Shown here piece after piece: positions 16,628 through 24,726 of a stretch of DNA of 64,000 bases. The translations under genes and the position numbers were made by a program. Numbering within the stretch: the first letter of the stretch is position 1; each line of letters begins with the position of its first letter. The notes beneath the pieces were generated by a model. The model saw nothing but the letters and a program-made list of their open reading frames with translations, was not told the DNA's origin and did not search any database. Source of the DNA: Paracoccaceae bacterium (lineage in GTDB: Bacteria > Pseudomonadota > Alphaproteobacteria > Rhodobacterales > Rhodobacteraceae); contig JAOTXT010000006.1 in assembly GCA_029862205.1 (NCBI GenBank), positions 40,207 to 104,206 of the forward strand, written 5' to 3'.

Positions 16628-17495
16628 ACAGGTCATCCTCCAGATACTCCTTCGTCCACTGGTCGTAGTCCGCCTTGCGCGTCACCTGCGCCATCAGCTC
16701 CTTCGAGGCGAGCCCGGGCAAGTCGGCGGGCTCGACCCCTTCTTTCTGCGCCTTCAGGACCGCATGCATGGCTTGCACGGCCGCCGGCAGGGTCGGGTGC
16801 CCACGCAGGCAAATCTTAACCCGGTGCGCCGCTAGATCTTCCGCGCTCATCGCCCGCCAGGATGGGCCAGCCATGACCATCGGCACCGAAACCGCCTCGG
16901 CCAGGGCCTCGATCTGATCGCGAGCTGTGACGTTCAGCAGGAACAGCGCATCGACGCCGGCCGCCTCGTAGGCGCGCGCCCGGGCGATGGCGTCGTCAAT
17001 CCCGGTTACACCCGCCGCGCTGGTTCGCCCGACGATCACAAGCGAAGGGTCGCGCCGCGCCGCCACTGCCGCCTTCATCTTGCCCACCCCTTCGTCGACC
17101 GAGAGGAGCCGCGTCTCAGCCCCCTGCCCGTAAGCTTGCGGCAGCGCCGTGTCCTCGATGGTCAGCGCGGCGACGCCCGCCGCCTCGCATTCCTCGACCG
17201 TACGCATGACGTTCAGCGCGTTTCCGTAGCCATGATCGGCGTCCACCATGAAGGGCAAAGCACTCGCCCGGCTGATCCGCCGGCACTGATCGGCGAACTC
17301 CGTCAGCGTCAGCACGATCAGATCCGGCGCCCCCAGCACCGCCAGCGAGGCGGTGGAGCCCCCGACAATCCCCATCTCGTAGCCCAGATCCTCGGCGATC
17401 CGGGCGGAAAAGGCGTCAAAAACCGAGGCCGGCACGATGCAGCGATCGGTCTCGAGATGCGCCCTGAAGCGTTCGCGGCGTTCGATGAATGTCAT
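16617..17495 (-). CDS. isocitrate lyase/PEP mutase family protein (oxaloacetate decarboxylase-like)
   Basis: 292 residues from the ATG at 17495, with GGAGG upstream. The family opening RFRAHLETDRCIVPASVFDAFSARIAEDLG is present, and the metal-binding VDADHGYGNALNV is near residue 87. IEDTALPQ near 118 and a C-terminal segment ICLRGHPTLPAAVQAMHAVLKA, containing His, are close to the oxaloacetate decarboxylase (PA4872-type) branch. These enzymes cleave or decarboxylate 2-oxo or 2-hydroxy diacids with Mg2+. It is the first gene of a minus-strand operon with the amidase. The exact substrate is uncertain, and a methylisocitrate-lyase-like role is an alternative. Confidence 0.82.
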   Translation of the reverse strand: MTFIERRERFRAHLETDRCIVPASVFDAFSARIAEDLGYEMGIVGGSTASLAVLGAPDLIVLTLTEFADQCRRISRASALPFMVDADHGYGNALNVMRTVEECEAAGVAALTIEDTALPQAYGQGAETRLLSVDEGVGKMKAAVAARRDPSLVIVGRTSAAGVTGIDDAIARARAYEAAGVDALFLLNVTARDQIEALAEAVSVPMVMAGPSWRAMSAEDLAAHRVKICLRGHPTLPAAVQAMHAVLKAQKEGVEPADLPGLASKELMAQVTRKADYDQWTKEYLEDDLYGD

Positions 17496-17592
17496 GGCGC
17501 GGTCGCCTCCGTGATTGGCTGGTCGGGCGGCCATGCTATGGTAGGGGCGTGGCCTAGAAAACCGCCGCTATTCCCGATGGGAGGAAAAGCCG

Positions 17593-19146
17593 ATGCTGAT
17601 GACCGGTGCCGACTATCGCGAGTCGCTCACACGCCTCGCCCCCCGGGTCTTCGTCAATGGCGAGCGGGTCGAGGACGTGGCGACGGCCCCGCAACTGGCA
17701 CCGGGCGTGAACGCGGTTGCGGTGACCTACGACTATGCCCACGACCCCCGCTACAGTCACCTGATGACGGCCGAGGAGCTGGCGACGGGCAAGACCGTCA
17801 ACCGGATGCTGCATATCGACCGGCGACCGCAGGACCTGATCGAGAAGCTCGAAGCCGTGCGCCTCGTCTGCCGCGAGGTCGGCTGCGCTCAGCGGTATCT
17901 GACCCACGATGCGCTCAACGGCATCCATCAGGCGTCCCATGCTGTCGATGCGGACAAGGGCACCGACTATCACCAGCGGTTCCTCGCCTATCTGGCCGAG
18001 GTACAGGACCAGGACCTGACGCTGGGCGTCGCCATGACCGACGGCAAGGGCGAACGGTCGCTGAGGCCGCACCAGCAATCCAATCCGGACGCCTATGTCC
18101 ATATTACCGAGCGCGGGGCGGACGGCATCGTCATCCGCGGCGCCAAGGCGATCATCACCGGCGGGCCTTACATGCACGGACTGCTGGTCATGCCGTGCCG
18201 GAACATGACCGAAGACGACACCGATTTCGCCGTCTGTTGCGCCGTGCCGGCGGATGCGGAGGGCCTGACCCATATCTCGCGCCCCGCCGGGCGTCCCGGC
18301 GAGAAGATGGCGAAGTTCAGTGCCCGATATGGGCAGTGCACGTCCGTGGCGATCTTCGACGATGTCTTCGTGCCGTGGGACCGGGTGTTCCTGGCGGGCG
18401 AGTGGGAGCACTCCCAGCGCTTGACCTCGACCTATGCCACCCATCACCGGCATTCCTGCATCGGCGCTAGGGCCGGATTCGGCGACCTGTTGATCGGCGC
18501 GGGCGTGTTGGCGATCGAGGCCAATGGGCTGGACCCGGCCCAGAACGATCATCTGCGGGACGATCTGGTCGAACTGATAAAGATCGTCGAAGGCTGGTAC
18601 GCCTGCGGCGCGGCGGCATCTGTCTACGGCTTTGCCAATCCTTCAGGCGCGTTCCAGCCCGACGGGGTGTTTGCCAATGTGGGCAAGTTGATGATGACGA
18701 CCCAAATCTATGACATGCACCGGCTGGCCCACGACGTCTCCGGCGGCATGGTGGTGGCGCTGCCGGGGCCGGACGAGGACCACAATCCCGAGACCAAGGG
18801 CGACCTGATGGCGATGCTGGGAACCCGGCCGGACATACCCTACGGGAGCCGCGCCGAGGTCATGCGGTTCATGAACGACCTGACAGCCTCGGACACGGCG
18901 GGCTGGATGTCGGTCATCTCGCTTCACGGCGGCGGCAGCCCCGAGGCCATGCGCCGCGAGATCTACCGCTATTACCCGATCGAGGAGCGGCGCGAACTGG
19001 TCGAGCGATTGCTGGATCGTGGAGTACTGGATACCGGCGAGAAGGTGTCGAAACAGCCGGGCCGGTGCTGCCCGGTGGGGTGCCAGATGCCGGAGACGCC
19101 GCAACTGGACGCGCCCGCGCCGAAGCCCCGTCTGGCGGCGGAATAG
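17593..19146 (+). CDS. 4-hydroxyphenylacetate 3-monooxygenase/4-hydroxybutyryl-CoA dehydratase superfamily protein
   Basis: 517 residues, starting ATG with GGGAGGAAAAG upstream. The acyl-CoA dehydrogenase-like fold of HpaB and AbfD proteins is indicated by YDYAHDPRYSHLM, GCAQRYLTHDALNG near residue 98, GGPYMHGLLVMP near 191 and the FAD region HHRHSCIGARAGFGDLLIGA near 284. The C-terminus is cysteine-rich (GRCCPVGCQMPETP). In 4-hydroxybutyryl-CoA dehydratase the [4Fe-4S] ligands are Cys99, Cys103, His292 and Cys299. By eye only Cys98 and His285 are kept here, while Tyr102 and Ala292 replace the other two. A flavin-dependent hydroxylase or oxidoreductase without the cluster is therefore more likely. 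It is divergent from the lyase/amidase operon. Confidence 0.78.
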   Translation: MLMTGADYRESLTRLAPRVFVNGERVEDVATAPQLAPGVNAVAVTYDYAHDPRYSHLMTAEELATGKTVNRMLHIDRRPQDLIEKLEAVRLVCREVGCAQRYLTHDALNGIHQASHAVDADKGTDYHQRFLAYLAEVQDQDLTLGVAMTDGKGERSLRPHQQSNPDAYVHITERGADGIVIRGAKAIITGGPYMHGLLVMPCRNMTEDDTDFAVCCAVPADAEGLTHISRPAGRPGEKMAKFSARYGQCTSVAIFDDVFVPWDRVFLAGEWEHSQRLTSTYATHHRHSCIGARAGFGDLLIGAGVLAIEANGLDPAQNDHLRDDLVELIKIVEGWYACGAAASVYGFANPSGAFQPDGVFANVGKLMMTTQIYDMHRLAHDVSGGMVVALPGPDEDHNPETKGDLMAMLGTRPDIPYGSRAEVMRFMNDLTASDTAGWMSVISLHGGGSPEAMRREIYRYYPIEERRELVERLLDRGVLDTGEKVSKQPGRCCPVGCQMPETPQLDAPAPKPRLAAE

Positions 19147-19161
19147 CCTGGGAATCCTGAC

Positions 19162-19938
19162 CTAATCAGACGACCGCAGCGCCGCCAGGCCGATCCCAGT
19201 CGCGTCGAAACCGCCATCAACCGCAATCGTCTGTCCGTTCACATAGCTCGCCCGATCGCTGGTCAGGAAGAAGATCACCTCGGCGATTTCTTCCTCCAGC
19301 CCGTAACGGTTGAGCGGGATCGCCTGGTGATAGTCCGCGCGGATCGCGGGACTGTGGACCTTCTTCGCCATCGCCGTATCGACCGGGCCGGGAGCAATGG
19401 CGTTCACGCGGATACCCTTGTCGCCTAACTCCGCCGCCTGCTGCTTCGTCAGGTGCATCAGCCCTGCCTTGCTCGTGCCGTAGGCGGTGCGCAGCGTGCT
19501 GGCGCGCACGCCCGAGATCGACGCGATGTTGACGACGGCTCCGCCGCCGCCCGCCAGCATGACCGGCGCGCAAGCCTGCGTGCAGAGGAACGGGCCGCTC
19601 AGGTTGACCGCCAAAATCCGGGACCAGGTGGCGAAATCGGTTTCGAGGATCGGGCAAAAGTCGGCGACGCCCGCATTGTTGATCAGCGCATCGATCCGGC
19701 CGAAGCGCTCAATGATGGCCTTGACCGCCGCACTCACCTGATCGGGCTCGGCGACATCACATTCGACGGCCATGGTCGTGTCGGGCAGCCCGATGGCCGA
19801 GTGGGCCGCAGCCAGCGTCACCGTATCGATGTCGAGCAGCACCGCCGCCCACCCCTCGGCCAGGTATTTCTTCGCGGTCGTTAGACCGATGCCTCGTGCG
19901 GCGCCGGTTACCAGCGCAACTCTCCGCGGCACGCTCAT
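19162..19938 (-). CDS. SDR family NAD(P)-dependent oxidoreductase
   Basis: 258 residues with all classical short-chain dehydrogenase motifs: VTGAARGIG near residue 10, NNAG near 90, catalytic Ser in ASISGVRAS near 143, and YGTSK (Tyr and Lys) near 156. The tail has SDRASYVNGQTIAVDGG, typical of FabG-like 3-hydroxy dehydrogenases. Substrate unknown. The ATG overlaps the stop of the hydroxyisobutyrate dehydrogenase-like gene (ATGA), so the two oxidoreductases are coupled. It ends 15 bases from the convergent HpaB-like gene. Confidence 0.88.
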   Translation of the reverse strand: MSVPRRVALVTGAARGIGLTTAKKYLAEGWAAVLLDIDTVTLAAAHSAIGLPDTTMAVECDVAEPDQVSAAVKAIIERFGRIDALINNAGVADFCPILETDFATWSRILAVNLSGPFLCTQACAPVMLAGGGGAVVNIASISGVRASTLRTAYGTSKAGLMHLTKQQAAELGDKGIRVNAIAPGPVDTAMAKKVHSPAIRADYHQAIPLNRYGLEEEIAEVIFFLTSDRASYVNGQTIAVDGGFDATGIGLAALRSSD

Positions 19939-20837
19939 CCTTCCGCCTCGCCGGTCAGGCCCTCGATGATCCGCATCACCTCGGTATGGTCGGCCCTCGG
20001 CCCCAGCGCCGCCTCGGCGCGGTTGTAGAGGTCGCGGCAGGCCGAGAGCCCGTCAGCGGGAACCTCCAAATCCGCAGCCAGCGTGGCGGCCATCCGCAGG
20101 TCTTTCGCCATCAAACCCATAGTGAAACCAGCGGCATACGCCTCATTATTGATATGCTGCTTCAACTTCACATCGGTCGCATTGTTCCGCCCGGTCGAGA
20201 CGTTGAAGACATCCGCCATCACGTCCGGGTCCAAGCCAAACCGCCGGCCAATCAGCACCGCTTCGCAAGCCGCAGCCAGGCCCGAGGCCGAGAGGTAATT
20301 GTTCAGCACCTTCATCGCGTGCCCGGCCCCTAGCTTTCCGCACCGAAAGACCGTGCCCATGGCGGAAAGCGCGGGCTCGATCCGGTCGATCACCGCGTCG
20401 TCGCCGCCCGCCATGATCGTGAGTTTCCCGAGTTCCGCGCGCCAGACACCGCCCGAGACCGGCGCGTCGATCAGCGTAATTCCAGTGCCCTCCAGCACCT
20501 CGGCCAGAGAAGTCGTCTCCAACGGGTAGGAGGTGCTCATATCCGCCAGCACGGCGCCCGGCGCCATAGCTTCGGCGAGTCCGCCAAGATTTGATTGATC
20601 GGGCCCCATGACCGCCGCGCGCACCGCCTTGCCGTCGGGCAGCATAGTGATGACCAGATCCGCGCCCGCCGCCACCTCGGCGGGGCTTCTGACCACGACC
20701 GCGCCCGTCACACGCACCGCCGCTTCTCGGTCCAGGTCATAAGCCCGCACCGGCCAGCCGGCGTTCACCAGGCAGGACGCCATCGGCGCCCCCATCATGC
20801 CGATACCGACAAAGCCGATCGTAAACTTGTCCGTCAT
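19935..20837 (-). CDS. NAD(P)-dependent oxidoreductase, 3-hydroxyisobutyrate dehydrogenase family
   Basis: 300 residues. The beta-hydroxyacid dehydrogenase signature is FVGIGMMGAPMASCLVNAGW at the N-terminus. The substrate-binding DAPVSGGVWRAELGKLTIMAGG is near residue 122, and the catalytic Lys is in GAGHAMKVLNNYLSA near 170. Family members oxidise 3-hydroxyisobutyrate, tartronate semialdehyde, gamma-hydroxybutyrate or glyoxylate-type substrates. Coupled to an SDR and near HpaB- and CitE-like genes, it probably handles a 3-hydroxyacid from the same catabolic patch. The specific substrate is not visible. Confidence 0.87.
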   Translation of the reverse strand: MTDKFTIGFVGIGMMGAPMASCLVNAGWPVRAYDLDREAAVRVTGAVVVRSPAEVAAGADLVITMLPDGKAVRAAVMGPDQSNLGGLAEAMAPGAVLADMSTSYPLETTSLAEVLEGTGITLIDAPVSGGVWRAELGKLTIMAGGDDAVIDRIEPALSAMGTVFRCGKLGAGHAMKVLNNYLSASGLAAACEAVLIGRRFGLDPDVMADVFNVSTGRNNATDVKLKQHINNEAYAAGFTMGLMAKDLRMAATLAADLEVPADGLSACRDLYNRAEAALGPRADHTEVMRIIEGLTGEAEG

Positions 20838-20954
20838 GGCTCAGCCCTCCATCACGCTTGCGATTTCCTCTAGCGCGCGCTCGCGGCCCGCGCCAGCGCC
20901 ATGCTAGATGCATCGCCGACCTGATCGTTGCCCACCGCCCGGCAAGAGGCCCCA

Positions 20955-21848
20955 TTGGAACTGATCTGGATCCCCATCGCCATCCTGGCCGCGCTGATGC
21001 AGGCAGTGCGCACGGCCGCGCAGAAGGCGCTGAACGCAAGACTGTCGACCTGGATGACAACATACGTGCGCTCGCTCTTCGGGCTGCCGCTTTCGGTCGT
21101 CTATCTGCTGGCGGTCATGGGGTATGAGGGGCTGGGGCTGCCACCACTGACCGCGACCTACCTCGCCTATTGCTTCGGCGCTGCCGCGGTTCAGGTGATC
21201 GCCACCTATCTGCTGATCTGGCTCTTCCAGATGCGCAATTTCGCGGTCGGCACGATGCTGTCGAAGACAGATGTGATGCAGGCGGCGCTGATCGGCTCGG
21301 TCTTCTTCTCCGAAGCGATCTCCGGGATCGGATGGGTCGCCATCCTGCTGACCATTGCCGGCGTGATCGCAATCTCGATCGGCCGCGCCGGGGCCGCCGG
21401 GATCGGCGCGCTGGGCGCCAAGCCCACCATCGTCGGGCTGGCAACAGGGTTCTTCTTCTGCATGTCGTACCTGTTCCTGCGCGAGGCCAGCCTGGGCCTA
21501 TCCCAAGGCGGGTTCCTCTACCGCGCCGCCTGGACCGTGGTGATCGTCGGCATTTTCCAGGTCGTCTTCGTCGGCGCCTATCTGGGCGTAACCGAGCGCA
21601 GCAGCTTCGGGGCGCTCAAAGGGCTGATGCCGCTCTGCTGGTTCATCGGCGTGACCAGCGCCATCGGCTCGATCGGCTGGTTCACCGCGATGACCCTGCA
21701 AAACGCGTCCTACGTAAAGTCGGTCGGCCAGATCGAGGTGGTCTTCACCCTCGCCATCTCGGCATTCTACTTCATGGAGCAGATCAACCGCTTGGAATTC
21801 CTCGGCATCGCGGTCATTGTCGCGGGCGTTTTGATGTTTCTGCTGTGA
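20955..21848 (+). CDS. EamA/DMT family transporter
   Basis: 297 residues from a TTG at 20955 with AAGAGG upstream. An earlier TTG at 20928 is also in frame, and the first ATG falls inside the first membrane helix. About ten hydrophobic helices are arranged as two EamA repeats, for example LIWIPIAILAALMQAV, ATYLLIWLFQMRNFAVGTML, and the last LEFLGIAVIVAGVLMFLL. FAVGTMLSKTDVMQAALIG and VKSVGQIEVVFTLAIS are the repeat-internal motifs. DMT exporters move small metabolites across the inner membrane, substrate unknown. It is the first gene of a coupled three-gene operon with a thioesterase and a DUF2585 protein. Confidence 0.82.
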   Translation: MELIWIPIAILAALMQAVRTAAQKALNARLSTWMTTYVRSLFGLPLSVVYLLAVMGYEGLGLPPLTATYLAYCFGAAAVQVIATYLLIWLFQMRNFAVGTMLSKTDVMQAALIGSVFFSEAISGIGWVAILLTIAGVIAISIGRAGAAGIGALGAKPTIVGLATGFFFCMSYLFLREASLGLSQGGFLYRAAWTVVIVGIFQVVFVGAYLGVTERSSFGALKGLMPLCWFIGVTSAIGSIGWFTAMTLQNASYVKSVGQIEVVFTLAISAFYFMEQINRLEFLGIAVIVAGVLMFLL

Positions 21849-22282
21849 GCGAGATGCCCGAATTCGACCTAACCAGACACGAGACATTCCGCCATTGGAC
21901 CCCGGTGACGATCCGTTATTCCGACCAGGATGCAATGGCGCATGTGAACAACACCGCCATCGCGACTTATGTGGAATCCGCACGGACGGCTTTCATCTAC
22001 GACCTGATCCAGCGCGGGGGCGTGGAGGGGATGGAGTTCATCCTGGCGCGGATGACCATCGATTACCTGGCCGAGTTTCACTATCCGGGAGCCGTCGATG
22101 TCGGCGCCCGGCTGATCCGGTTCGGCACCAAGTCCATCGGCACCGGCTACGGCATCTTCAACGGCGAAACTTGTGTGGCCACCAGCGAATGCGTCAACGT
22201 TTTCTACGACATGGGCAGTCGGAAGACTCTGGTGCCGCCAGACAGCGTACGTGAGGCGCTCGAGGCCGAGCTGTCCGCATGA
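21845..22282 (+). CDS. acyl-CoA thioesterase (4-hydroxybenzoyl-CoA thioesterase fold)
   Basis: 145 residues from a GTG overlapping the exporter stop (GTGA). An in-frame ATG three codons later (21854) is an equally possible start. A single hot-dog domain carries the YbgC/FadM-type signature TIRYSDQDAMAHVNNTAIATYVESART, whose Asp-x-x-x-x-His-Val-Asn-Asn is the active-site pattern. It hydrolyses an acyl-CoA in the cytoplasm, chain length unknown. It overlaps DUF2585 by four bases (ATGA). Confidence 0.87.
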   Translation: MSEMPEFDLTRHETFRHWTPVTIRYSDQDAMAHVNNTAIATYVESARTAFIYDLIQRGGVEGMEFILARMTIDYLAEFHYPGAVDVGARLIRFGTKSIGTGYGIFNGETCVATSECVNVFYDMGSRKTLVPPDSVREALEAELSA

Positions 22283-22875
22283 TCAGCGCCCACCGCCGCC
22301 TGCCCGAGCCGTGGCATCTGTCCGCAGCTTTTGCTGGGGCCACCGTCATCGGCGTCACTCTCTGGCTTTGGGGCCAGCCGCTGATCTGCACCTGCGGCGA
22401 GGTCAAGCTTTGGGTTGGCTCGGTCTTCTCGGAGGGCAATTCCCAGCACGTCGCGGACTGGTACACGCTGTCCCACATGATTCACGGGATGCTGGTCGTG
22501 TTGACGGGGCGGCTGATCCTGGGCCAGCCGCCGTTCACCCTGCTATTCGCCATCGCGGTTGTCACCGGCATCGCGTGGGAGATCGTCGAGCACACCGACT
22601 GGGTGTTGGACCAGTTCCGCGCGACCACGATCTACCAGGGTTATATCGGCGACAGCGTGCTGAACGCGGTGGCCGACTACCTATGGATGCTGCTTGGGTT
22701 CTTCCTGGCCAACGCGCTCCGAACCGTCTGGGTGGTGGCGGTGATCCTGGCCTTGGAGGTTGTCGCAACCGTGACCGCGCGCGACAGCCTGACCCTGACG
22801 ACGCTGATGCTGGTTTACCCAGTCGAAGCGGTGGAGACCTGGCAGCAGGCGATCAATCCGAGCCGGCAGGGCTGA
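22279..22875 (+). CDS. UPF0314/DUF2585 family membrane protein
   Basis: 198 residues. The strongly conserved family stretch is present: WGQPLICTCGEVKLW, then NSQHVADWYTLSHMIHG, EIVEHTDWVLDQFR and GYIGDSVLNAVADY. About five membrane helices are predicted. The family is almost restricted to alphaproteobacteria and has no known function. The conserved cysteines, histidines and acidic residues near the helices suggest a membrane enzyme or metal site, which is an inference. It is the last gene of the operon with the exporter and thioesterase. Confidence 0.88.
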   Translation: MISAHRRLPEPWHLSAAFAGATVIGVTLWLWGQPLICTCGEVKLWVGSVFSEGNSQHVADWYTLSHMIHGMLVVLTGRLILGQPPFTLLFAIAVVTGIAWEIVEHTDWVLDQFRATTIYQGYIGDSVLNAVADYLWMLLGFFLANALRTVWVVAVILALEVVATVTARDSLTLTTLMLVYPVEAVETWQQAINPSRQG

Positions 22876-23222
22876 GGCGATTGGCCAAAACGATCACGTC
22901 ACGATACCTGTGCCGAGACCACCCATTTTGCGCTAACCATGAATGCCAGGAGTGCGGCGATCGGTTGAACCCACCGCCCAAAGCCGACATTGCCAGGCCA
23001 ACGCGATGCCGCAGTGCAGCTTCCCCATTGCTGCCGTTCATTGGCATCGCAGCATTCCGGTCAACGGGATGACGCCTATGCGGACGAACCCGACTTCCGC
23101 CGCATCTGGCCCAATGACAGCAATCTGCACGTTGCTTCTGCTGCGAAATACCGGGAGCTGTATTTCGGCGCGCACCTTGGCAAATGCGGCCTGACGGGCG
23201 CCAGAGGCCTCCTTGTCCATGC
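22876..23222. other. 347-base non-coding gap with IS-end repeat copy A
   Basis: No convincing gene is seen between the DUF2585 stop and the LysR stop. Open frames on both strands are short, have no ribosome site and no family similarity. The 41-bp repeat at 22953-22993 lies here. The sequence after it is typical of the degenerate spacer material seen between genes in related genomes. Confidence 0.6.
22953..22993 (+). repeat. 41-bp IS-end repeat, copy A
   Basis: The segment starts TGCGGCGATCGGTTGAACC and ends GACATTGC. It matches the reverse complement of 26583-26623 at 35 of 41 positions, with the first 19 and last 8 identical. In copy B this same segment contains the last codons of an IS30-like transposase (AAIG then stop). 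Here the AAIG-stop reading is also intact but the transposase body upstream is absent. It is therefore a truncated IS end. Confidence 0.75.
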
Positions 23223-24119
23223 TCACAATATGTCCGCTGACCGGATATTGACGGATGCAAAGTCGATCAATGTGCGGATCCTTCGCGGCAGCCGGCGCCC
23301 CTCGAGATAGACGGCACTGATAGGGCTCGTTTCTCCGTGGTAACTTTCGAGCACTGAAACGAGCCGGCCGCCGGCAAGGTCATCCCGTATCGCGAATCTC
23401 GGTAAGAAAACGATGCCTTTCCCGGCCGTGGCAAGCTCGCAAGCAGCACGCGCCGAATTCACCAGAAACCGCCCTTCAACGCTGATGGCCACCTCGGCAT
23501 CATCTTTGCGCAGAACCCACCGCCGTGGGTTGCGGCGGTTTGTATCCACGATGCAGGCATGTTCGGCCAGATTTTCCGGTGCCGCCGGGGACCCGCACCG
23601 CGCAAGGTAGTCGGGGCTGGCGACGAGCATGGTCTGCATTTCCCCCAGCTTGCGGGTCTTCACGGATAGCATATCCGTCGTACCCACACGGAATGCGACA
23701 TCTATGCCCTCGGTGGCCAGATCCACAAATCTGTCGCTGAGCCGCAGGTCCACGGTCAGAGCGGGGTATTCCTCGGCAAACCGCCCCAGCATGCCGGCGA
23801 CGTAGATTTCGCCGAAGGTCATCGGCGCCGAGATCCGAATGACACCTGAAAACCCGCGAGATCCCTCGGACACATCCGTCAGCAGTTCGTCAAATTCGTC
23901 CAGCAGTGCCGGCGCACGTGCCAGCAAATCCTCGCCCGCGGGCGTGAGCCCCACCTTGCGCGTTGTGCGCTGGAACAGACGAACGCCAAGGCGCCGCTCA
24001 AGCTCGGCGACATATTTCGACGTTAGCCGGTTGGAAACGCCAAGTTGGTCCGCGGCGGCGGTGAACGATCCGGTCTGGGCGGTCGCAACAAAGGATCTCA
24101 ATTCGTCGAGGATATCCAT
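23223..24119 (-). CDS. LysR family transcriptional regulator
   Basis: 298 residues from an ATG at 24119. The winged helix-turn-helix is at residues 3-60 (LRSFVATAQTGSFTAAADQLGVS, then LTSKYVAELERRLGVRLFQRTTRKVGLTPAG). The remainder is the periplasmic-binding-protein-like effector domain with GFSGVIRISAPMTFG near 90. It is transcribed away from the DoxX gene across 135 bases, the classic arrangement for a LysR protein controlling the divergent operon. By context it probably senses an aromatic or quinone compound, as E. coli YhaJ does for yqjF. Confidence 0.9.
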   Translation of the reverse strand: MDILDELRSFVATAQTGSFTAAADQLGVSNRLTSKYVAELERRLGVRLFQRTTRKVGLTPAGEDLLARAPALLDEFDELLTDVSEGSRGFSGVIRISAPMTFGEIYVAGMLGRFAEEYPALTVDLRLSDRFVDLATEGIDVAFRVGTTDMLSVKTRKLGEMQTMLVASPDYLARCGSPAAPENLAEHACIVDTNRRNPRRWVLRKDDAEVAISVEGRFLVNSARAACELATAGKGIVFLPRFAIRDDLAGGRLVSVLESYHGETSPISAVYLEGRRLPRRIRTLIDFASVNIRSADIL

Positions 24120-24254
24120 CGATCTTGATCCATTAGGAACATGCTATTGATAGTCATTCCATATCTTCGCCATTTTGGTGATGTCCTGCAAGCCCTACAT
24201 TCGGATCAGTTTAAGGATGGTGACCCGCGGGGTTGCCAAAACAAAGGACGTGAC
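24120..24254. promoter_or_regulatory. LysR/DoxX divergent promoter with dyad operator candidate
   Basis: The 135-base gap is visibly more A+T-rich than its surroundings. ATGCTATTGATAGTCAT at 24141-24157 is a near-perfect dyad (CTAT-TG-ATAG core with ATG and CAT outer parts) placed 22 bases from the LysR start. LysR-type sites are usually interrupted dyads between the divergent genes. AAAGGA at 24242-24247 is the DoxX ribosome site. Confidence 0.5.
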
Positions 24255-24677
24255 ATGACACAGCACTCGACCACTGACTTCGCCGCTTTTGCCCTGCGCG
24301 TTACCAGCGGCGCGCTCTTCATCGCCCATGGGTTGTTGAAGGTGAATGTTTTCACCATTGCCGGCACGGTCGGCTATTTCGAAAGCCTCGGCCTTCCCGG
24401 TCTCTTCGCTTACCTGACGATCCTGGCCGAACTGGCCGGTGGTACGGCCCTGATCCTCGGCATCGGCACGCGGCTGGTCTCGCTGGCGCTCATCCCCGTT
24501 CTTCTGGGGGCTACCTGGGCGCATTTGGGCAATGGTTGGTTGTTCTCCGGTGAAGGTGGCGGCTGGGAATTCCCGCTCTTCTGGGCCGTGGTGCAGGTGG
24601 CAATCGCCCTGCTTGGCCGCGGTGCCTTCGCCCTGCGCCTGCCGGTCCTTGATAAAACCTTGGGCCAATTTGCCTGA
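24255..24677 (+). CDS. DoxX family membrane protein (YqjF-like)
   Basis: 140 residues from the ATG at 24255, with AAAGGA upstream. The frame continues upstream to 24141 but only through regulatory sequence. Four membrane helices are seen: FALRVTSGALFIAHGLLKV, GLPGLFAYLTILAELAGGTALIL, LVSLALIPVLLGATWAHL and FPLFWAVVQVAIALLG. The RVTSGALFIAHGLLK opening and the ELAGGxALIxGxxTR loop are DoxX signatures. Members include YqjF in E. coli, induced by nitroaromatic breakdown products through YhaJ. It is the first gene of the operon with the extradiol dioxygenase and the hydroquinone reductase. Confidence 0.85.
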   Translation: MTQHSTTDFAAFALRVTSGALFIAHGLLKVNVFTIAGTVGYFESLGLPGLFAYLTILAELAGGTALILGIGTRLVSLALIPVLLGATWAHLGNGWLFSGEGGGWEFPLFWAVVQVAIALLGRGAFALRLPVLDKTLGQFA

Positions 24678-24726
24678 CCCCTCGGGCTGCCCTCGGGCGG
24701 CCTGACCATTCAAACGGAGTCGCGCC

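Noticed and set aside
14492..16819. A 775-codon plus-strand frame across the amidohydrolase end and the amidase gene
   Set aside because: Antisense shadow. The amidase signature reads cleanly on the minus strand.
17496..17592. Imperfect dyad GGCCATGC with GCGTGGCC between the lyase and HpaB-like genes
   Set aside because: One mismatch in eight, G+C-rich background, and no regulator nearby make it too weak to call.
22853..23260. A 135-codon minus-strand frame and several plus-strand frames after the DUF2585 gene
   Set aside because: No ribosome site, no family motifs and overlap of the IS-end repeat and LysR 3' end. The reading is typical of repeat-rich spacer rather than protein.
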